From a virus: a stretch of 64,000 bases of DNA. The number at the start of each line of letters is the position of its first letter. Positions within the stretch are counted from its first letter, which is position 1. A program made the translations under genes and the position numbers. The notes below the pieces were generated by a model. It was not told the DNA's origin. It did no database searches and saw only the letters and a program-made list of their open reading frames with translations. Where the stretch lies: positions 1 through 64,000 of IMG/VR virus record IMGVR_UViG_3300034013_000869. One strand, given 5' to 3'. Shown one piece after another: positions 35,564 through 43,964 of this stretch.

Positions 35564-35575
35564 TTTTAATATATA
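35564..35575 (+). promoter_or_regulatory. TTTTAATATATA box
   Basis: TTTTAATATATA ends four bases before the ATG at 35580, in the 75-base divergent gap after the peptidase gene. Confidence 0.45.
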
Positions 35576-35579
35576 ATTT

Positions 35580-36131
35580 ATGAATTTTAAAGTAGATAAT
35601 TCAATTTTATGGGATAATGTGTTCTTTATCGAAACCGATAGTGGTGTAAAGTATGTTGCTAAATTAGAAGAAACATCACCGGGATCAGGGGTATGGACAC
35701 TTTTCTTCCTTTTAGTAAATGGTATACCAAATTCTAGAGAAATATTTGGAACAATGAATACTCTAACTGAGAATCTTATAAATGTACTAAATCAAAAAGG
35801 TATAGATTCTCTATTAGTTTGGATTGCTGGAAAAGATAGAAAAGAAATAGACCAAAAAACTAAAGTATTTTTAAGATGGGTAGAGTATCCATTTGAATAT
35901 ACATTAGATGAAAATCCAGAAATTAGAATACAGGGTAAGAATGAAACCATATATCCGAATACAAATTTTATACACATAAAAAGAATTGTTAAACAAGAAG
36001 TTAAGGAAGTTAAAAAAGATGTACAAGTTCCAATTTCAAACATTAAAGTAAAATTCTGTTTTAATTGTGGAATGGAAAATAAAGATTATAAATTTTGTCC
36101 TGGTTGTGGAACAAATTTAAAACAAACATAA
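35580..36131 (+). CDS. protein with C-terminal zinc ribbon
   Basis: A 183-residue protein. Residues 1-110 form a beta-rich domain (NSILWDNVFFIETDSGVKYV). The C-terminus FCFNCGMENKDYKFCPGCG is a typical two-knuckle zinc ribbon like those at the ends of many bacterial membrane-associated or regulatory proteins. No catalytic motif. A TTTTAATATATA box precedes it. Function unknown. Confidence 0.6.
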   Translation: MNFKVDNSILWDNVFFIETDSGVKYVAKLEETSPGSGVWTLFFLLVNGIPNSREIFGTMNTLTENLINVLNQKGIDSLLVWIAGKDRKEIDQKTKVFLRWVEYPFEYTLDENPEIRIQGKNETIYPNTNFIHIKRIVKQEVKEVKKDVQVPISNIKVKFCFNCGMENKDYKFCPGCGTNLKQT

Positions 36132-36246
36132 AGTTTTTCAATATATAACATTAGCTGTTCGCTACACTTATGTCGGGTATCATTAGGATACCTTTGAGAT
36201 TTAGAAATGAATCAAAGATATAGGATAAAATAAAAAAAGAATAACT
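36132..36246 (+). other. 115-base intergenic region with a hairpin
   Basis: This gap contains TTCAATATATAAC near its start and a hairpin GGTATC-ATTAG-GATACC around 36175-36191. It then has ATTTAGAAATGAATC before the A-rich start region of the SHOCT gene. It may be a structured 5' leader, but no known riboswitch is recognised. Confidence 0.35.
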
Positions 36247-37260
36247 ATGGCAAAATCAATTGCACAAACTAGCACTAAACCAAGTGCTTGGATCGTAACT
36301 CCTAACGACAAAGGGAGAAAATCAATTAAAAGTGGTAAAATCTTCTTAGAAGATAAAGAAGAATTTGAAATAGAATTATTTAACCCACTAACCGTTTCAG
36401 TTCTCGCTGATATTAAATTAAACGGTCAATCAATATCAAAAACAGGATTAGTTTTAAAACCAGGACAAAGAGTTTATCTCGATTGTTTTATTGACGACAA
36501 AAAGAAATTCATATTTTCTACATATGAAATCGATGGTGGTTTAGAATCATTAAACGCTACTCAAAACAATGGTCTTTTAGAAGTTTTTTTCTATAAAGAA
36601 GATGTTATCACTTTAGATAACTGGAGATCTCGTTTTGATAGAGTAATCGTTGAAAAGTGGTATCCTGCTTACTACCCATCACATAACTATCCTTGGAACA
36701 ACATCTATTGTGGTGGTTCTTTCGGAACTGGTGGGTATGGAACTACTCTAACCAATGGTATTATTGGAAGCACTACAACTACTAATGTTGATTTATCTAA
36801 TATAAGTAGTAATATCAATTCATCATATACATCTGACTCTAATGTTTCATATGGTGGAACTACGGTTAATAATTTATTTTCATTAAATAATATAGAAACT
36901 GGTAGAGTTGAAAAAGGTGAAGTTTCAAAACAAAAATTCACTGAAGTAGAAATGGACTTTGAAAAGAATTATATCTCTTCAACTATTATTCAGATATTAC
37001 CAGAAAGTAGAAAACCAGCAGAGATTAAAAATGTTAAAATTAATATTGAACTTCCTAAAGGTGATTGGTCTAAAGAACAGATAGAAGAAGCCAAAGAAGT
37101 AGTTCAAAATTTCTTGTGGAAAGAAGATACCCAAGAAACACAAAAAGAAATGTATAAAAACATAGAACTAATTAAAAAATTAGCCGACTTACATTCAGCA
37201 GGTATCTTAACAGATGAAGAATTCTCAACAAAAAAAACAGAATTACTAAGTAAAATCTAA
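36247..37260 (+). CDS. SHOCT-domain protein
   Basis: A 337-residue protein. Residues about 25-100 look like a beta-sandwich (SGKIFLEDKEEFEIELFNP, VLADIKLNGQSIS, LKPGQRVYLDCF). Residues 150-220 are Gly/Ser/Thr-rich. The C-terminus LIKKLADLHSAGILTDEEF is a SHOCT (short C-terminal) domain, which usually mediates oligomerisation or membrane/nucleic-acid association. It is followed by a strong terminator. A virion or assembly role is possible. Confidence 0.65.
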   Translation: MAKSIAQTSTKPSAWIVTPNDKGRKSIKSGKIFLEDKEEFEIELFNPLTVSVLADIKLNGQSISKTGLVLKPGQRVYLDCFIDDKKKFIFSTYEIDGGLESLNATQNNGLLEVFFYKEDVITLDNWRSRFDRVIVEKWYPAYYPSHNYPWNNIYCGGSFGTGGYGTTLTNGIIGSTTTTNVDLSNISSNINSSYTSDSNVSYGGTTVNNLFSLNNIETGRVEKGEVSKQKFTEVEMDFEKNYISSTIIQILPESRKPAEIKNVKINIELPKGDWSKEQIEEAKEVVQNFLWKEDTQETQKEMYKNIELIKKLADLHSAGILTDEEFSTKKTELLSKI

Positions 37261-37284
37261 AAATAAATAAGTGAACAGCTTAAG

Positions 37285-37312
37285 AAGAGAGTCATTTTGA
37301 CTCTCTTTTTTT
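37285..37312 (+). terminator. rho-independent terminator
   Basis: AAGAGAGTCA-TTT-TGACTCTCTT followed by a T run, 24 bases after the SHOCT gene stop. It lies just before the convergent kinase gene ends. Confidence 0.85.
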
Positions 37313-37314
37313 AA

Positions 37315-38238
37315 TTAAATTGTAGTAGGAGTATCAACTGCTCTACCAGTTGATTTATCTCTTGTATTTATTACCATTGTTGATTTATCTATCCAAGACT
37401 TAGTAGTAATATAAAATTCGTCTTCTAATTTCCCACTAACTCCTAATAAATCTAATATCTTATCTGGATTTTCATGACCAGCTGCAATCAACATAGTTCT
37501 AACATTTTCAGCAGTATACATCTTATTATCTAAATCAGGTTTGTCAGTTGCTTGCCACCAATTACAATATTGATAAATCGAAGTTCCTTCATCATTTATG
37601 TTTATATGTTCTCCTTTATTTTTTGACAAATTTCTACTTTCAATGTTCTTTAACAACCAATCAAATGGTGTGAATAAAATCCACTCAGTAATTTGACCCT
37701 TAAAATAAGATTTTATACCTATACTTATATCATCAAATATAATTGTTTTACAATTATCGGGTAATAAATCAGCACACCAAGCCATTCCAGTAATTCTACC
37801 ATCTGGACTATTACGAGGTATATTATTTTGTATATTTTGAGATATTGTTAATGGATATTTTTTACAAATTTCTTCAAATGCCTCGACTTCTTCGACAGGT
37901 GCTGTTTTTTTCCAATCCATATACTCTTTTTTATAAAAGACTTTTGTTCCATCAGACTGACCAAATGTCCAAGGCCAATCTGATATAGTATCAGCAAGTG
38001 TATTCATACCTCTTTCTCTTAATAGTTTTTGGAAGTCTTCAAAGTATTTACCTCCACCAAAATTATCTGTACCAACTAAAACTACAGGAGATAGATTTTC
38101 ATACCAATCAGTTGCTCCTAATTTTTTTGCCAAAGTTGATTTCCCAGACGCACTTGGACCAGAAAATAAAATAAGTTTTTTTCCACTAATTGATTCTTTT
38201 ATCAATCTAAATTTTTCGTATAGTTTTAAGTATCTCAT
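37315..38238 (-). CDS. P-loop kinase with capsid-targeting-like leader
   Basis: A 307-residue protein. The first 16 residues (MRYLKLYEKFRLIKES) are the shared leader with an I-K-E site. Next is a kinase-type Walker A, GPSASGKST (27-35), and VLVGTDNF, as in zeta-toxin/polynucleotide-kinase-like enzymes. A Walker-B-like IIFDD is near residue 168. Substrate unknown. If the leader works as in T4, the enzyme would be packaged and injected. A palindromic TTAATATATATTAA box lies upstream, shared with the divergent gene at 38273. Confidence 0.7.
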   Translation of the reverse strand: MRYLKLYEKFRLIKESISGKKLILFSGPSASGKSTLAKKLGATDWYENLSPVVLVGTDNFGGGKYFEDFQKLLRERGMNTLADTISDWPWTFGQSDGTKVFYKKEYMDWKKTAPVEEVEAFEEICKKYPLTISQNIQNNIPRNSPDGRITGMAWCADLLPDNCKTIIFDDISIGIKSYFKGQITEWILFTPFDWLLKNIESRNLSKNKGEHININDEGTSIYQYCNWWQATDKPDLDNKMYTAENVRTMLIAAGHENPDKILDLLGVSGKLEDEFYITTKSWIDKSTMVINTRDKSTGRAVDTPTTI

Positions 38239-38255
38239 AAATTGTAATGAAATTT

Positions 38256-38269
38256 TTAATATATATTAA
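38256..38269. promoter_or_regulatory. palindromic TTAATATATATTAA box between divergent leader-bearing genes
   Basis: This 14-base perfect palindrome presents TTAATATATA to both strands. It lies 17 bases from the minus-strand ATG (38238) and 3 bases from the plus-strand ATG (38273). It could drive both genes. Confidence 0.5.
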
Positions 38270-38272
38270 GAA

Positions 38273-39628
38273 ATGAAACTTAAAAGATATATTCAATTTA
38301 TTAAAGAGTCTATTAAAGAAGATATAGAAGAAGGAACTCTTTGGAAGTTAACCGAAGATGATATCACCGATTATATGTTAGAAATAACAGATGCTGGATA
38401 TTATGTTTCAGTTGAATTTGGTTTTTGCGAAACTATACAAGAAACAAATTGGTCTACTAAAGAGGTAAAAGATAAAGATATTTTTACTGAGAAAGTAAAA
38501 TCAGGAGATAAAGTTAGACCGGCTTATTGGATTAAAATAGATAAAAGTGGTAGAGTTAAAAATGATGATGTTACTTCTACATTTCAATTTGCTTGTGGTA
38601 TTATAGGTGAAGAAGCCAATACTGAAATATCAATAAATGATGCTGATGGTAACCTTGGAGATATAGACGGAATAGAAATTAAAGGTGGTTTATTCTACAC
38701 AGATAATTGGAATTCAAATGAACCAGAGTTATTAGAGGCTGAAGATTATATTGCTATTTTTGCTAAATCAAAAGAAACCATTACATTCACACAAGAAAAT
38801 TTAGTAGAGTATTATAACTGGTCAGATGCTATTGTAAAAGATGGTAGAATTTATATTGAAATAGATACAGAAGATTTATCTGATATTATGTTATCTAGAA
38901 GTTCTAGTTATAAAGACATCTTAGTAAAAGGTGAGGAAGATATGTATGATAATTACTATGGTTCTGATTATCAACCAGATATTACATCAATGTTTCAATA
39001 TTCTTTAGATAAAGAGAATGAAGTTTTATTAGTAAAAGCTATGATTAAAGAAATGGGTGGTTTAGAAGACACTATTAATCATATTGGTGATGAATGTTCA
39101 GATGAAACATACGAAAGTGTTAAAGGTAAGTCAGAAGAAGAAGTCATTCAATTCCTATTAAAAGAAAGATTCTACGAAACATTAAAACAATTATGTAAAA
39201 ATTCTGAAATCTGTCAAGATATTAGACAAACTATTGGAGATTGGGAAATGAACGCTCACGTTGACACAAACTATAAAGAAATTCTTCATGAATTTGATGA
39301 AGTTGTTGAAAGTGAATTCACATTTACAAAAGAAGATAAAGAAATTACTAGGTATTATAAATCAAAAGATGCCGAAGGAAATGAAACCAAAAGAGAGTAT
39401 AAAGAAATAGTGACCTATTATACCATTCCTTATAGTAATGATTGGATAGATAATGAAGATGCCGAAAGACTAAAAGGTAATAGTTTATTTGACATATTCA
39501 AAGAATGGTGTGGGGAACAATACTTTACATATGAATTGAAACCTTATTTTTCCGACCATGGTGATGTTGATTCAAAAGCTCTTAATCAGGATTTGAAATC
39601 AGATTTAGAAAGATATCTTAAAAAGTAA
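38273..39628 (+). CDS. putative capsid-targeted protein with CTS-like leader
   Basis: A 451-residue acidic protein starting MKLKRYIQFIKE, a strong leader with an I-K-E site. The rest is unrecognised, with alternating strand-rich segments and Asp/Glu-rich helices, and ends YLKK. No catalytic motif seen. It meets the convergent Nudix gene with no gap. Late-type expression is suggested by the box at 38256-38269. Confidence 0.6.
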   Translation: MKLKRYIQFIKESIKEDIEEGTLWKLTEDDITDYMLEITDAGYYVSVEFGFCETIQETNWSTKEVKDKDIFTEKVKSGDKVRPAYWIKIDKSGRVKNDDVTSTFQFACGIIGEEANTEISINDADGNLGDIDGIEIKGGLFYTDNWNSNEPELLEAEDYIAIFAKSKETITFTQENLVEYYNWSDAIVKDGRIYIEIDTEDLSDIMLSRSSSYKDILVKGEEDMYDNYYGSDYQPDITSMFQYSLDKENEVLLVKAMIKEMGGLEDTINHIGDECSDETYESVKGKSEEEVIQFLLKERFYETLKQLCKNSEICQDIRQTIGDWEMNAHVDTNYKEILHEFDEVVESEFTFTKEDKEITRYYKSKDAEGNETKREYKEIVTYYTIPYSNDWIDNEDAERLKGNSLFDIFKEWCGEQYFTYELKPYFSDHGDVDSKALNQDLKSDLERYLKK

Positions 39629-40195
39629 TTAAATATTCATATACTCTTTTAACTTCAATAACATATAATCTGTTACTAAGTCAGATGTATTTAATGAAGA
39701 AAGATATTTAATATCAACTTTAACAGCCTTACTCATTTCCTCTTCTTTAGAACCATCACCTTTAGCAACTACTTCATGATAGTCTCTCTCATTTAATGGT
39801 AGAATATAAGGATAATATTTGTTGGCTGATGCTTTATTAATAAAAAGTGGTCTCAAAGCTTCTAATTGATAATCTTCTCTTAAAACTATACCAGCTTCTT
39901 CTTCTAATTCTCTTAGAAGAGCTTTATCAGGAGTTTCACCTTGTTCAATTCCACCACAAACTAAAGTAACATGGTATTCTTGACCATCAACATATTTAAA
40001 TGTTGGAATATATTCATATCTTAAAACTATCTGATTAGTTTCAATCAAATATGGAATACAAACTACCGCATCTCTTTCTTTAAGAATTGACCAATCCTCA
40101 AATTGAACTATTTGGAAATGTTCATCTTTATAAAGTACTTTTTCTTTAGAGTCGTCAAACTCGTCTTTTGGTTTTAATTTTGAAAATTTCTCCAC
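39629..40195 (-). CDS. Nudix hydrolase (ADP-ribose pyrophosphatase-like)
   Basis: Hydrolyses a nucleoside diphosphate linked to another group. The Nudix box is complete: GGIEQGETPDKALLRELEEEAG at 81-102 (shown to 22 positions only as coordinates; key residues G82, E86, R95, E96, E99, E100). The N-terminal beta domain and overall 188-residue length fit the ADP-ribose/NDP-sugar branch. The start is GTG, rare here. An NAD or ADP-ribose substrate would match the sirtuin and SLOG genes, but that is inference. Confidence 0.85.
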   Translation of the reverse strand: MEKFSKLKPKDEFDDSKEKVLYKDEHFQIVQFEDWSILKERDAVVCIPYLIETNQIVLRYEYIPTFKYVDGQEYHVTLVCGGIEQGETPDKALLRELEEEAGIVLREDYQLEALRPLFINKASANKYYPYILPLNERDYHEVVAKGDGSKEEEMSKAVKVDIKYLSSLNTSDLVTDYMLLKLKEYMNI

Positions 40196-40226
40196 GGTAA
40201 TTTAATTGTTTTTCTTATATATTAAA

Positions 40227-40865
40227 TTAATATTTGTAGTTCTTAGTCGCCTTACGACATTTCAACTGACTTTTAACATTATTCAATTCAGATGTTCCCA
40301 TTTCAAGACGAGCACTCTTACGCTTCATAACTAAACCTTCAATCATATCGATTGGTGTTAGTTTATCAAATAAGTCTTTAAATCCATTTAAGTAAGATTT
40401 AACACGATAAACATTTGTTGTAATATTATAAAGGTAATCTTTTTCAGAATCGACTTGACCGTAAATATTATCCAATAACTGAACTCTTTCTTGAAAAGTC
40501 TTACCAACTAAATAGTCACCATCTAAAGCAAGAATGTCAAAAATAACAAACTTATGGTTGAATGGTTGTCTAGTTTCATCAGATTTGTTCTTATTCATAT
40601 ACTCACCATTAAGAACGGTCCATCCACCAGTACCTCGGTAGATGTCTTTTACTTCTTCATCACTTAAACGGAAGTTAGTTAGTCTTTGATTATGACGATT
40701 CATAACTATTGATTTAACACCATTAGTGAAAATCAAACAATTAGAACCGTTAAGTTTTGGCTGAGCAATTAGGCTATCATCATCCCAGAAATCTAGTTCA
40801 CTATCAGGAATAGCATTCTTAGGTCTTGGTGGATAGATATATCGATATGTTATAAATTTAGACAT
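40227..40865 (-). CDS. ATP-dependent RNA/DNA ligase-like nucleotidyltransferase
   Basis: A 212-residue adenylation domain. Motif I is K37-L-N-G40 (AQPKLNGSN), where K37 would be adenylated. Further motifs are LNGEYM, FVIFDILALDG, EGLVMKRK (motif IV) and KCRK (motif V). There is no OB-fold or other C-terminal domain, so it is smaller than most DNA ligases and closer to minimal RNA ligases. It adjoins a nucleotidyltransferase and tRNA-Cys, which suits an RNA-repair role (inference). Confidence 0.8.
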   Translation of the reverse strand: MSKFITYRYIYPPRPKNAIPDSELDFWDDDSLIAQPKLNGSNCLIFTNGVKSIVMNRHNQRLTNFRLSDEEVKDIYRGTGGWTVLNGEYMNKNKSDETRQPFNHKFVIFDILALDGDYLVGKTFQERVQLLDNIYGQVDSEKDYLYNITTNVYRVKSYLNGFKDLFDKLTPIDMIEGLVMKRKSARLEMGTSELNNVKSQLKCRKATKNYKY

Positions 40866-40884
40866 AACACAAAGATAATAAAAC

Positions 40885-41499
40885 TTATGATAGTTGCCAA
40901 GACATTTGACCGAAAATTTGAGTTAAATCTTCATTATGTTTACGGGATGTTGAACTATAAACTTTTGTATTAATAGCCATATTCAACTTATAATCCATTA
41001 TTTCTAAAGGATTGTGAACTTTAAGTTTTTTCCCATTGAAGTCAAATATTATAAAAGAAGCATTATTATCATTATGAAAGAAATCAACTTTATATTCTTT
41101 GTATTTAGGGAATAATTGTAATTTCTCGATACTAATTAAAGGTTTCTTTTTATATTTAAAATCAACATATCCTAATCTATTAGGTGTTGAAAATTCATCA
41201 TCATATCCGTCTTTAGAATACTTAGAATATCGATTTTTATCATCAATAAGAATATCAATATCATTTGTATCTCTGTATATGAGACCAAGAATATTTAGAG
41301 CTAATGAACCACTGATGATATCATTGGGAAATTCATCTGAAATAAAGTAAAGTAAATCTTTGTATTTCTCTTTCAAAGTAGGTTTGAAATCAATCTCACC
41401 ATTGAGAACTTTCAGTTTATAATCTCTGAACTCTGTTTGTAACTCAGTAGGAGTTAAATAGTTGGTATGTACCGTACCTAAACGATATGAATTTGCCAT
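40885..41499 (-). CDS. MNT/AbiEii-like nucleotidyltransferase
   Basis: A 204-residue protein of the DNA polymerase beta-like nucleotidyltransferase superfamily. The signature is SGSLALNILGL then RDTNDIDILID, giving GS plus the D-x-D metal site. Family members include antitoxin-type (MNT), AbiEii toxin-type and tRNA-modifying enzymes. It lies between the ligase-like gene and tRNA-Cys on the same strand. Acting on tRNA ends is possible but unproven. Confidence 0.72.
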   Translation of the reverse strand: MANSYRLGTVHTNYLTPTELQTEFRDYKLKVLNGEIDFKPTLKEKYKDLLYFISDEFPNDIISGSLALNILGLIYRDTNDIDILIDDKNRYSKYSKDGYDDEFSTPNRLGYVDFKYKKKPLISIEKLQLFPKYKEYKVDFFHNDNNASFIIFDFNGKKLKVHNPLEIMDYKLNMAINTKVYSSTSRKHNEDLTQIFGQMSWQLS

Positions 41500-41513
41500 T
41501 AAAATAAAATTAG

Positions 41514-41584
41514 AGGTCGGGGGTAGTAACTAACTACCGTATCATCATTTGCAATGATGTACCTAAGATCTCGGTCACCCGACC
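41514..41584 (-). tRNA. tRNA-Cys (anticodon GCA)
   Basis: On the minus strand: seven-base acceptor stem GGTCGGG/CCCGACC, anticodon stem CATCA/TGATG with loop TTGCAAA (anticodon GCA), and T stem GGTAG/CTACC with a seven-base loop TTAGTTA. The discriminator base is T, as expected for tRNA-Cys. The D arm is weak (three pairs) and the T loop is not the usual TTCRANY, so it is divergent but probably functional. CCA is not encoded. Confidence 0.78.
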
Positions 41585-41592
41585 ATATAGTA

Positions 41593-41733
41593 TTAAGAGT
41601 TTATTTCCTCTTGTAGTTCCGACATCAATAATTGATATTGGTAATCTTGTGCCATTGAAATTAAATCAGAAAGTGAATTCACATCCATTTCTGGGTTTTC
41701 TAAATAATCATTAATAACTTGTGTAGCGTCCAT
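41593..41733 (-). CDS. small hypothetical protein
   Basis: A 46-residue acidic, helical protein (MDATQVINDYLENPEMDVNS at the start). I use the ATG at 41733, preceded by an A-rich ATATAAAAGAT; an upstream ATG at 41790 overlaps the neighbouring gene. It lies just upstream of tRNA-Cys. No function recognised. Confidence 0.45.
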   Translation of the reverse strand: MDATQVINDYLENPEMDVNSLSDLISMAQDYQYQLLMSELQEEINS

Positions 41734-41761
41734 ATCTTTTATATTTATACAAATATAGTAA

Positions 41762-42157
41762 TTATTTTCTAGATTCCAAAATATCACCAATAGTTGTTTT
41801 AGAATAACCTATCATTTTTTCAACCCCTAAGATATGATTAATTCTTTTTTGTCTTAAAACATCTTTTGGATAAACAGAGTTTAAATCAATCAACCGACCA
41901 GTTGAATAAGTATGCTTAGTTACTCTGATACCTCTTTTACTCACATACTCAACATATTTTGGTTGAAATTCTTCTGGTAGGTATTCATAACCAACACATT
42001 CATATCCATTACAATAATATCTACCACAATCACAATTCCAATAATAGTAATCATCATCGTAATCATCATCCCAATAACCCCAATAGTAATCACTACCAAG
42101 TTCAGCCTTGGTTATTATCTTATCAAGAATTTCTGTTCTATTTTTTCTCAGTGCCAT
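41762..42157 (-). CDS. Tyr/Asp-rich protein with RxxKIxxI motif
   Basis: A 131-residue protein. Residues 20-45 are a run of Tyr, Trp and Asp followed by a small cysteine cluster (CDCGRYYCNGYEC). Near residue 103 is LRQKRINHILGVEK, the shared tail motif, here followed by 20 more residues (SKTTIGDILESRK). It overlaps the upstream gene by 20 bases. Function unknown. Confidence 0.55.
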   Translation of the reverse strand: MALRKNRTEILDKIITKAELGSDYYWGYWDDDYDDDYYYWNCDCGRYYCNGYECVGYEYLPEEFQPKYVEYVSKRGIRVTKHTYSTGRLIDLNSVYPKDVLRQKRINHILGVEKMIGYSKTTIGDILESRK

Positions 42158-42545
42158 TTATTAATTCGCTTAATCTCCAATCCCTGATGTTGATTTTGAA
42201 ATCATCAAAAGAATGAGAATTTGACATTATATCTATTCTTGTATTTATTTCTTTTATTAAGTCACTTATTTCCATATCTCTATTTCTACATTGACCATCA
42301 TAAACACATTCAATACTTGTTTTATTAGAAGCTAATATCCACATAGTAATATTTGAGTAAATATCAAACATTCGTTTTACTTGTGCTAAATACTCTTCAG
42401 CAGATTGTCTAGACTTACCAGATACATCAACATGAACGGTAAAGATAGGATTATTTAAATTTAGTTCAATTTTTTCTGGAGCAACACCATATGAGTGAGT
42501 AAATGGATTGTTATTTATAGCATTTTGAAGATTTTGAAAAGACAT
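42138..42545 (-). CDS. hypothetical protein with tail-like C-terminus
   Basis: A 135-residue alpha/beta protein (PEKIELNLNNPIFTVHVDVSG, ITMWILASNKTSIECVYDG). The end, INIRDWRLSELINGTEKK, is similar to VRDWKIKNILE at the end of the 3912-4250 protein and fits the shared tail with conservative changes. No family recognised. Confidence 0.55.
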   Translation of the reverse strand: MSFQNLQNAINNNPFTHSYGVAPEKIELNLNNPIFTVHVDVSGKSRQSAEEYLAQVKRMFDIYSNITMWILASNKTSIECVYDGQCRNRDMEISDLIKEINTRIDIMSNSHSFDDFKINIRDWRLSELINGTEKK

Positions 42546-42579
42546 AATAATAAATTTTTATTTATTATATCTACTTTAC

Positions 42580-43059
42580 TTAAAATGTTTCTAATACAGA
42601 AGCTGTCTTGTGGAAGATTTTATCTTTAGCTTGTTCTTTATCTAAAAATCCAGCCCAATCAATCTCTTCAATTTGAAGTCTTTCTTTTGGAATAACTTCC
42701 GAATCTAAACCAATTTCAGAGACATCATTTATATGAACCGTATATAAAGTTATACTTTTATACTTTATGCCTTTCTTATTTTCATAAAAAACAACAATAG
42801 GATTTTTAATATCTAATATTTGACTCTTACTAATTATAACTGAGGTTTCTTCTTTTAATTCACGAAGAGCAGCATCTAAAGTAGATTCACCTTCTTCTAT
42901 ACCACCTTTTGGAAATGAATAAGTTCCGAACCAACGAGAATTGGATGGATGACAAAGTAAAACTTTCTCACCTTTTAATATAATTACAACACCGGCTGAT
43001 TTCTTCATCTTGCTATCAAAAGGATCAAACTCAAAGAATTTATTGATTCTACTTAACAT
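42580..43059 (-). CDS. Nudix hydrolase (MutT/diadenosine-type)
   Basis: A 159-residue Nudix enzyme. The Nudix box spans 52-74 (GGIEEGES, then RELKEET). SAGVVIILKGEKVLLCHPSN just before it is typical of MutT-like or Ap4A-hydrolase-like members. The N-terminus MLSRINKFFEFD is a weak capsid-type leader. Start and stop overlap by one base with the downstream HAD gene. It could clean oxidised nucleotides, remove alarmones or decap RNA; the substrate is not readable. Confidence 0.83.
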   Translation of the reverse strand: MLSRINKFFEFDPFDSKMKKSAGVVIILKGEKVLLCHPSNSRWFGTYSFPKGGIEEGESTLDAALRELKEETSVIISKSQILDIKNPIVVFYENKKGIKYKSITLYTVHINDVSEIGLDSEVIPKERLQIEEIDWAGFLDKEQAKDKIFHKTASVLETF

Positions 43060-43541
43060 TATTTCATGTGTCTCACATCTTTATGTGATGATTTAGGATT
43101 ATTACTATGTGACCACAATCTAGCAAATGGAGTTTGAAAGAAATCATTATAGATTAGTGTATCATCTATATGAAGTGATATATTTTGCTCTTTACAATAT
43201 TTAGCTTTAACATTATCCCAAACACCGTCTTCAAACTTCTTTTGAATAGTACCATCTGGAAACTGAATCTCTCCAGTTATGGTAGATCCTGTCTCAATTA
43301 AATAATCATATACTGAAAATTTATGTGTCCACTTGATACCAAAATCATTTAATTGTTTTTCAAAATCTTCATTCCAATGACCACCTGTTATAAGGTGAAC
43401 TTCACCACCATTCTTAACAAATGAATCAGTTAAGAATGAGAAAAAATCCGGCATTGAATCTACAACACCATGTATATCTAAACCTAGTTTAAATGTACCT
43501 GTACTAACTTCTTCATTAATCATTTCACTGAATTTTAACAT
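43059..43541 (-). CDS. HAD-like phosphatase with capsid-targeting-like leader
   Basis: A 160-residue protein. The leader MLKFSEMINEE has an I-N-E site. The HAD-like body follows: LGLDIHGVVDS (motif I, D-x-H-G-V in place of D-x-D-G-T), LITGG (motif II) and HIDDTLIYNDFF (motif IV). The third position change in motif I is shared by some 5'-nucleotidase-like HADs, and activity is uncertain. The coding strand has TTTTATATATAG at 43546-43556. Confidence 0.65.
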   Translation of the reverse strand: MLKFSEMINEEVSTGTFKLGLDIHGVVDSMPDFFSFLTDSFVKNGGEVHLITGGHWNEDFEKQLNDFGIKWTHKFSVYDYLIETGSTITGEIQFPDGTIQKKFEDGVWDNVKAKYCKEQNISLHIDDTLIYNDFFQTPFARLWSHSNNPKSSHKDVRHMK

Positions 43542-43545
43542 AAAC

Positions 43546-43556
43546 TATATATAAAA
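43546..43556 (-). promoter_or_regulatory. TTTTATATATA box
   Basis: Minus-strand TTTTATATATA ends five bases before the ATG at 43541. It is a one-base variant of TTTAATATATA. Confidence 0.4.
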
Positions 43557-43563
43557 TTTATTT

Positions 43564-43962
43564 CTACAATAAATTTCGCCAACCCCCTCTTTCAACCGGA
43601 ATTACTTTACAAAGATAATCATTTTGAGAAAAAACAGCATTACAATAATAAATTTCTTCTTCTGAATTTTCAAAATGCATATCGATTTTAAGTCTCATTA
43701 AATGAGAAAACTTCCATTCTCTATTTGTGAAGTTAATATCAGTTATTCCAAGTTTATTAGCCAACTCATAAACAACAACGTGTTCATTTTTTATTCCAAG
43801 ATTTTTATTTTTTTCATCATATCTTCTTGTAACTATACAAACATCATGTCCTTCTTCAATATATTTTTTTGCTAATTGTTGTATTTCCTCTTTTTGATGA
43901 TTGATAATCTTTCCACCAAATTCATCATCTAAAGTCCCATCAAAATCAAAACTTATTCTCAT
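43564..43962 (-). CDS. HAD-superfamily hydrolase
   Basis: A 132-residue protein starting RISFDFDGTLDD, the canonical HAD motif I. IVTRRYDEKN supplies motif II and KIDMHFENSEEEI the acidic region. It lacks a large cap domain and resembles small phage phosphatases of the 5'-nucleotidase or polynucleotide 3'-phosphatase type. The next HAD-like gene (43059) lies 22 bases downstream. Substrate unknown. Confidence 0.75.
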   Translation of the reverse strand: MRISFDFDGTLDDEFGGKIINHQKEEIQQLAKKYIEEGHDVCIVTRRYDEKNKNLGIKNEHVVVYELANKLGITDINFTNREWKFSHLMRLKIDMHFENSEEEIYYCNAVFSQNDYLCKVIPVERGGWRNLL

Positions 43963-43964
43963 TT

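Noticed and set aside
41514-41584. tRNA-Ala (anticodon TGC) on the plus strand
   Set aside because: The plus-strand reading also has a TGC in the loop, but lacks a five-base T stem next to the acceptor stem. The minus-strand reading gives a full T arm and the U73 expected of tRNA-Cys.
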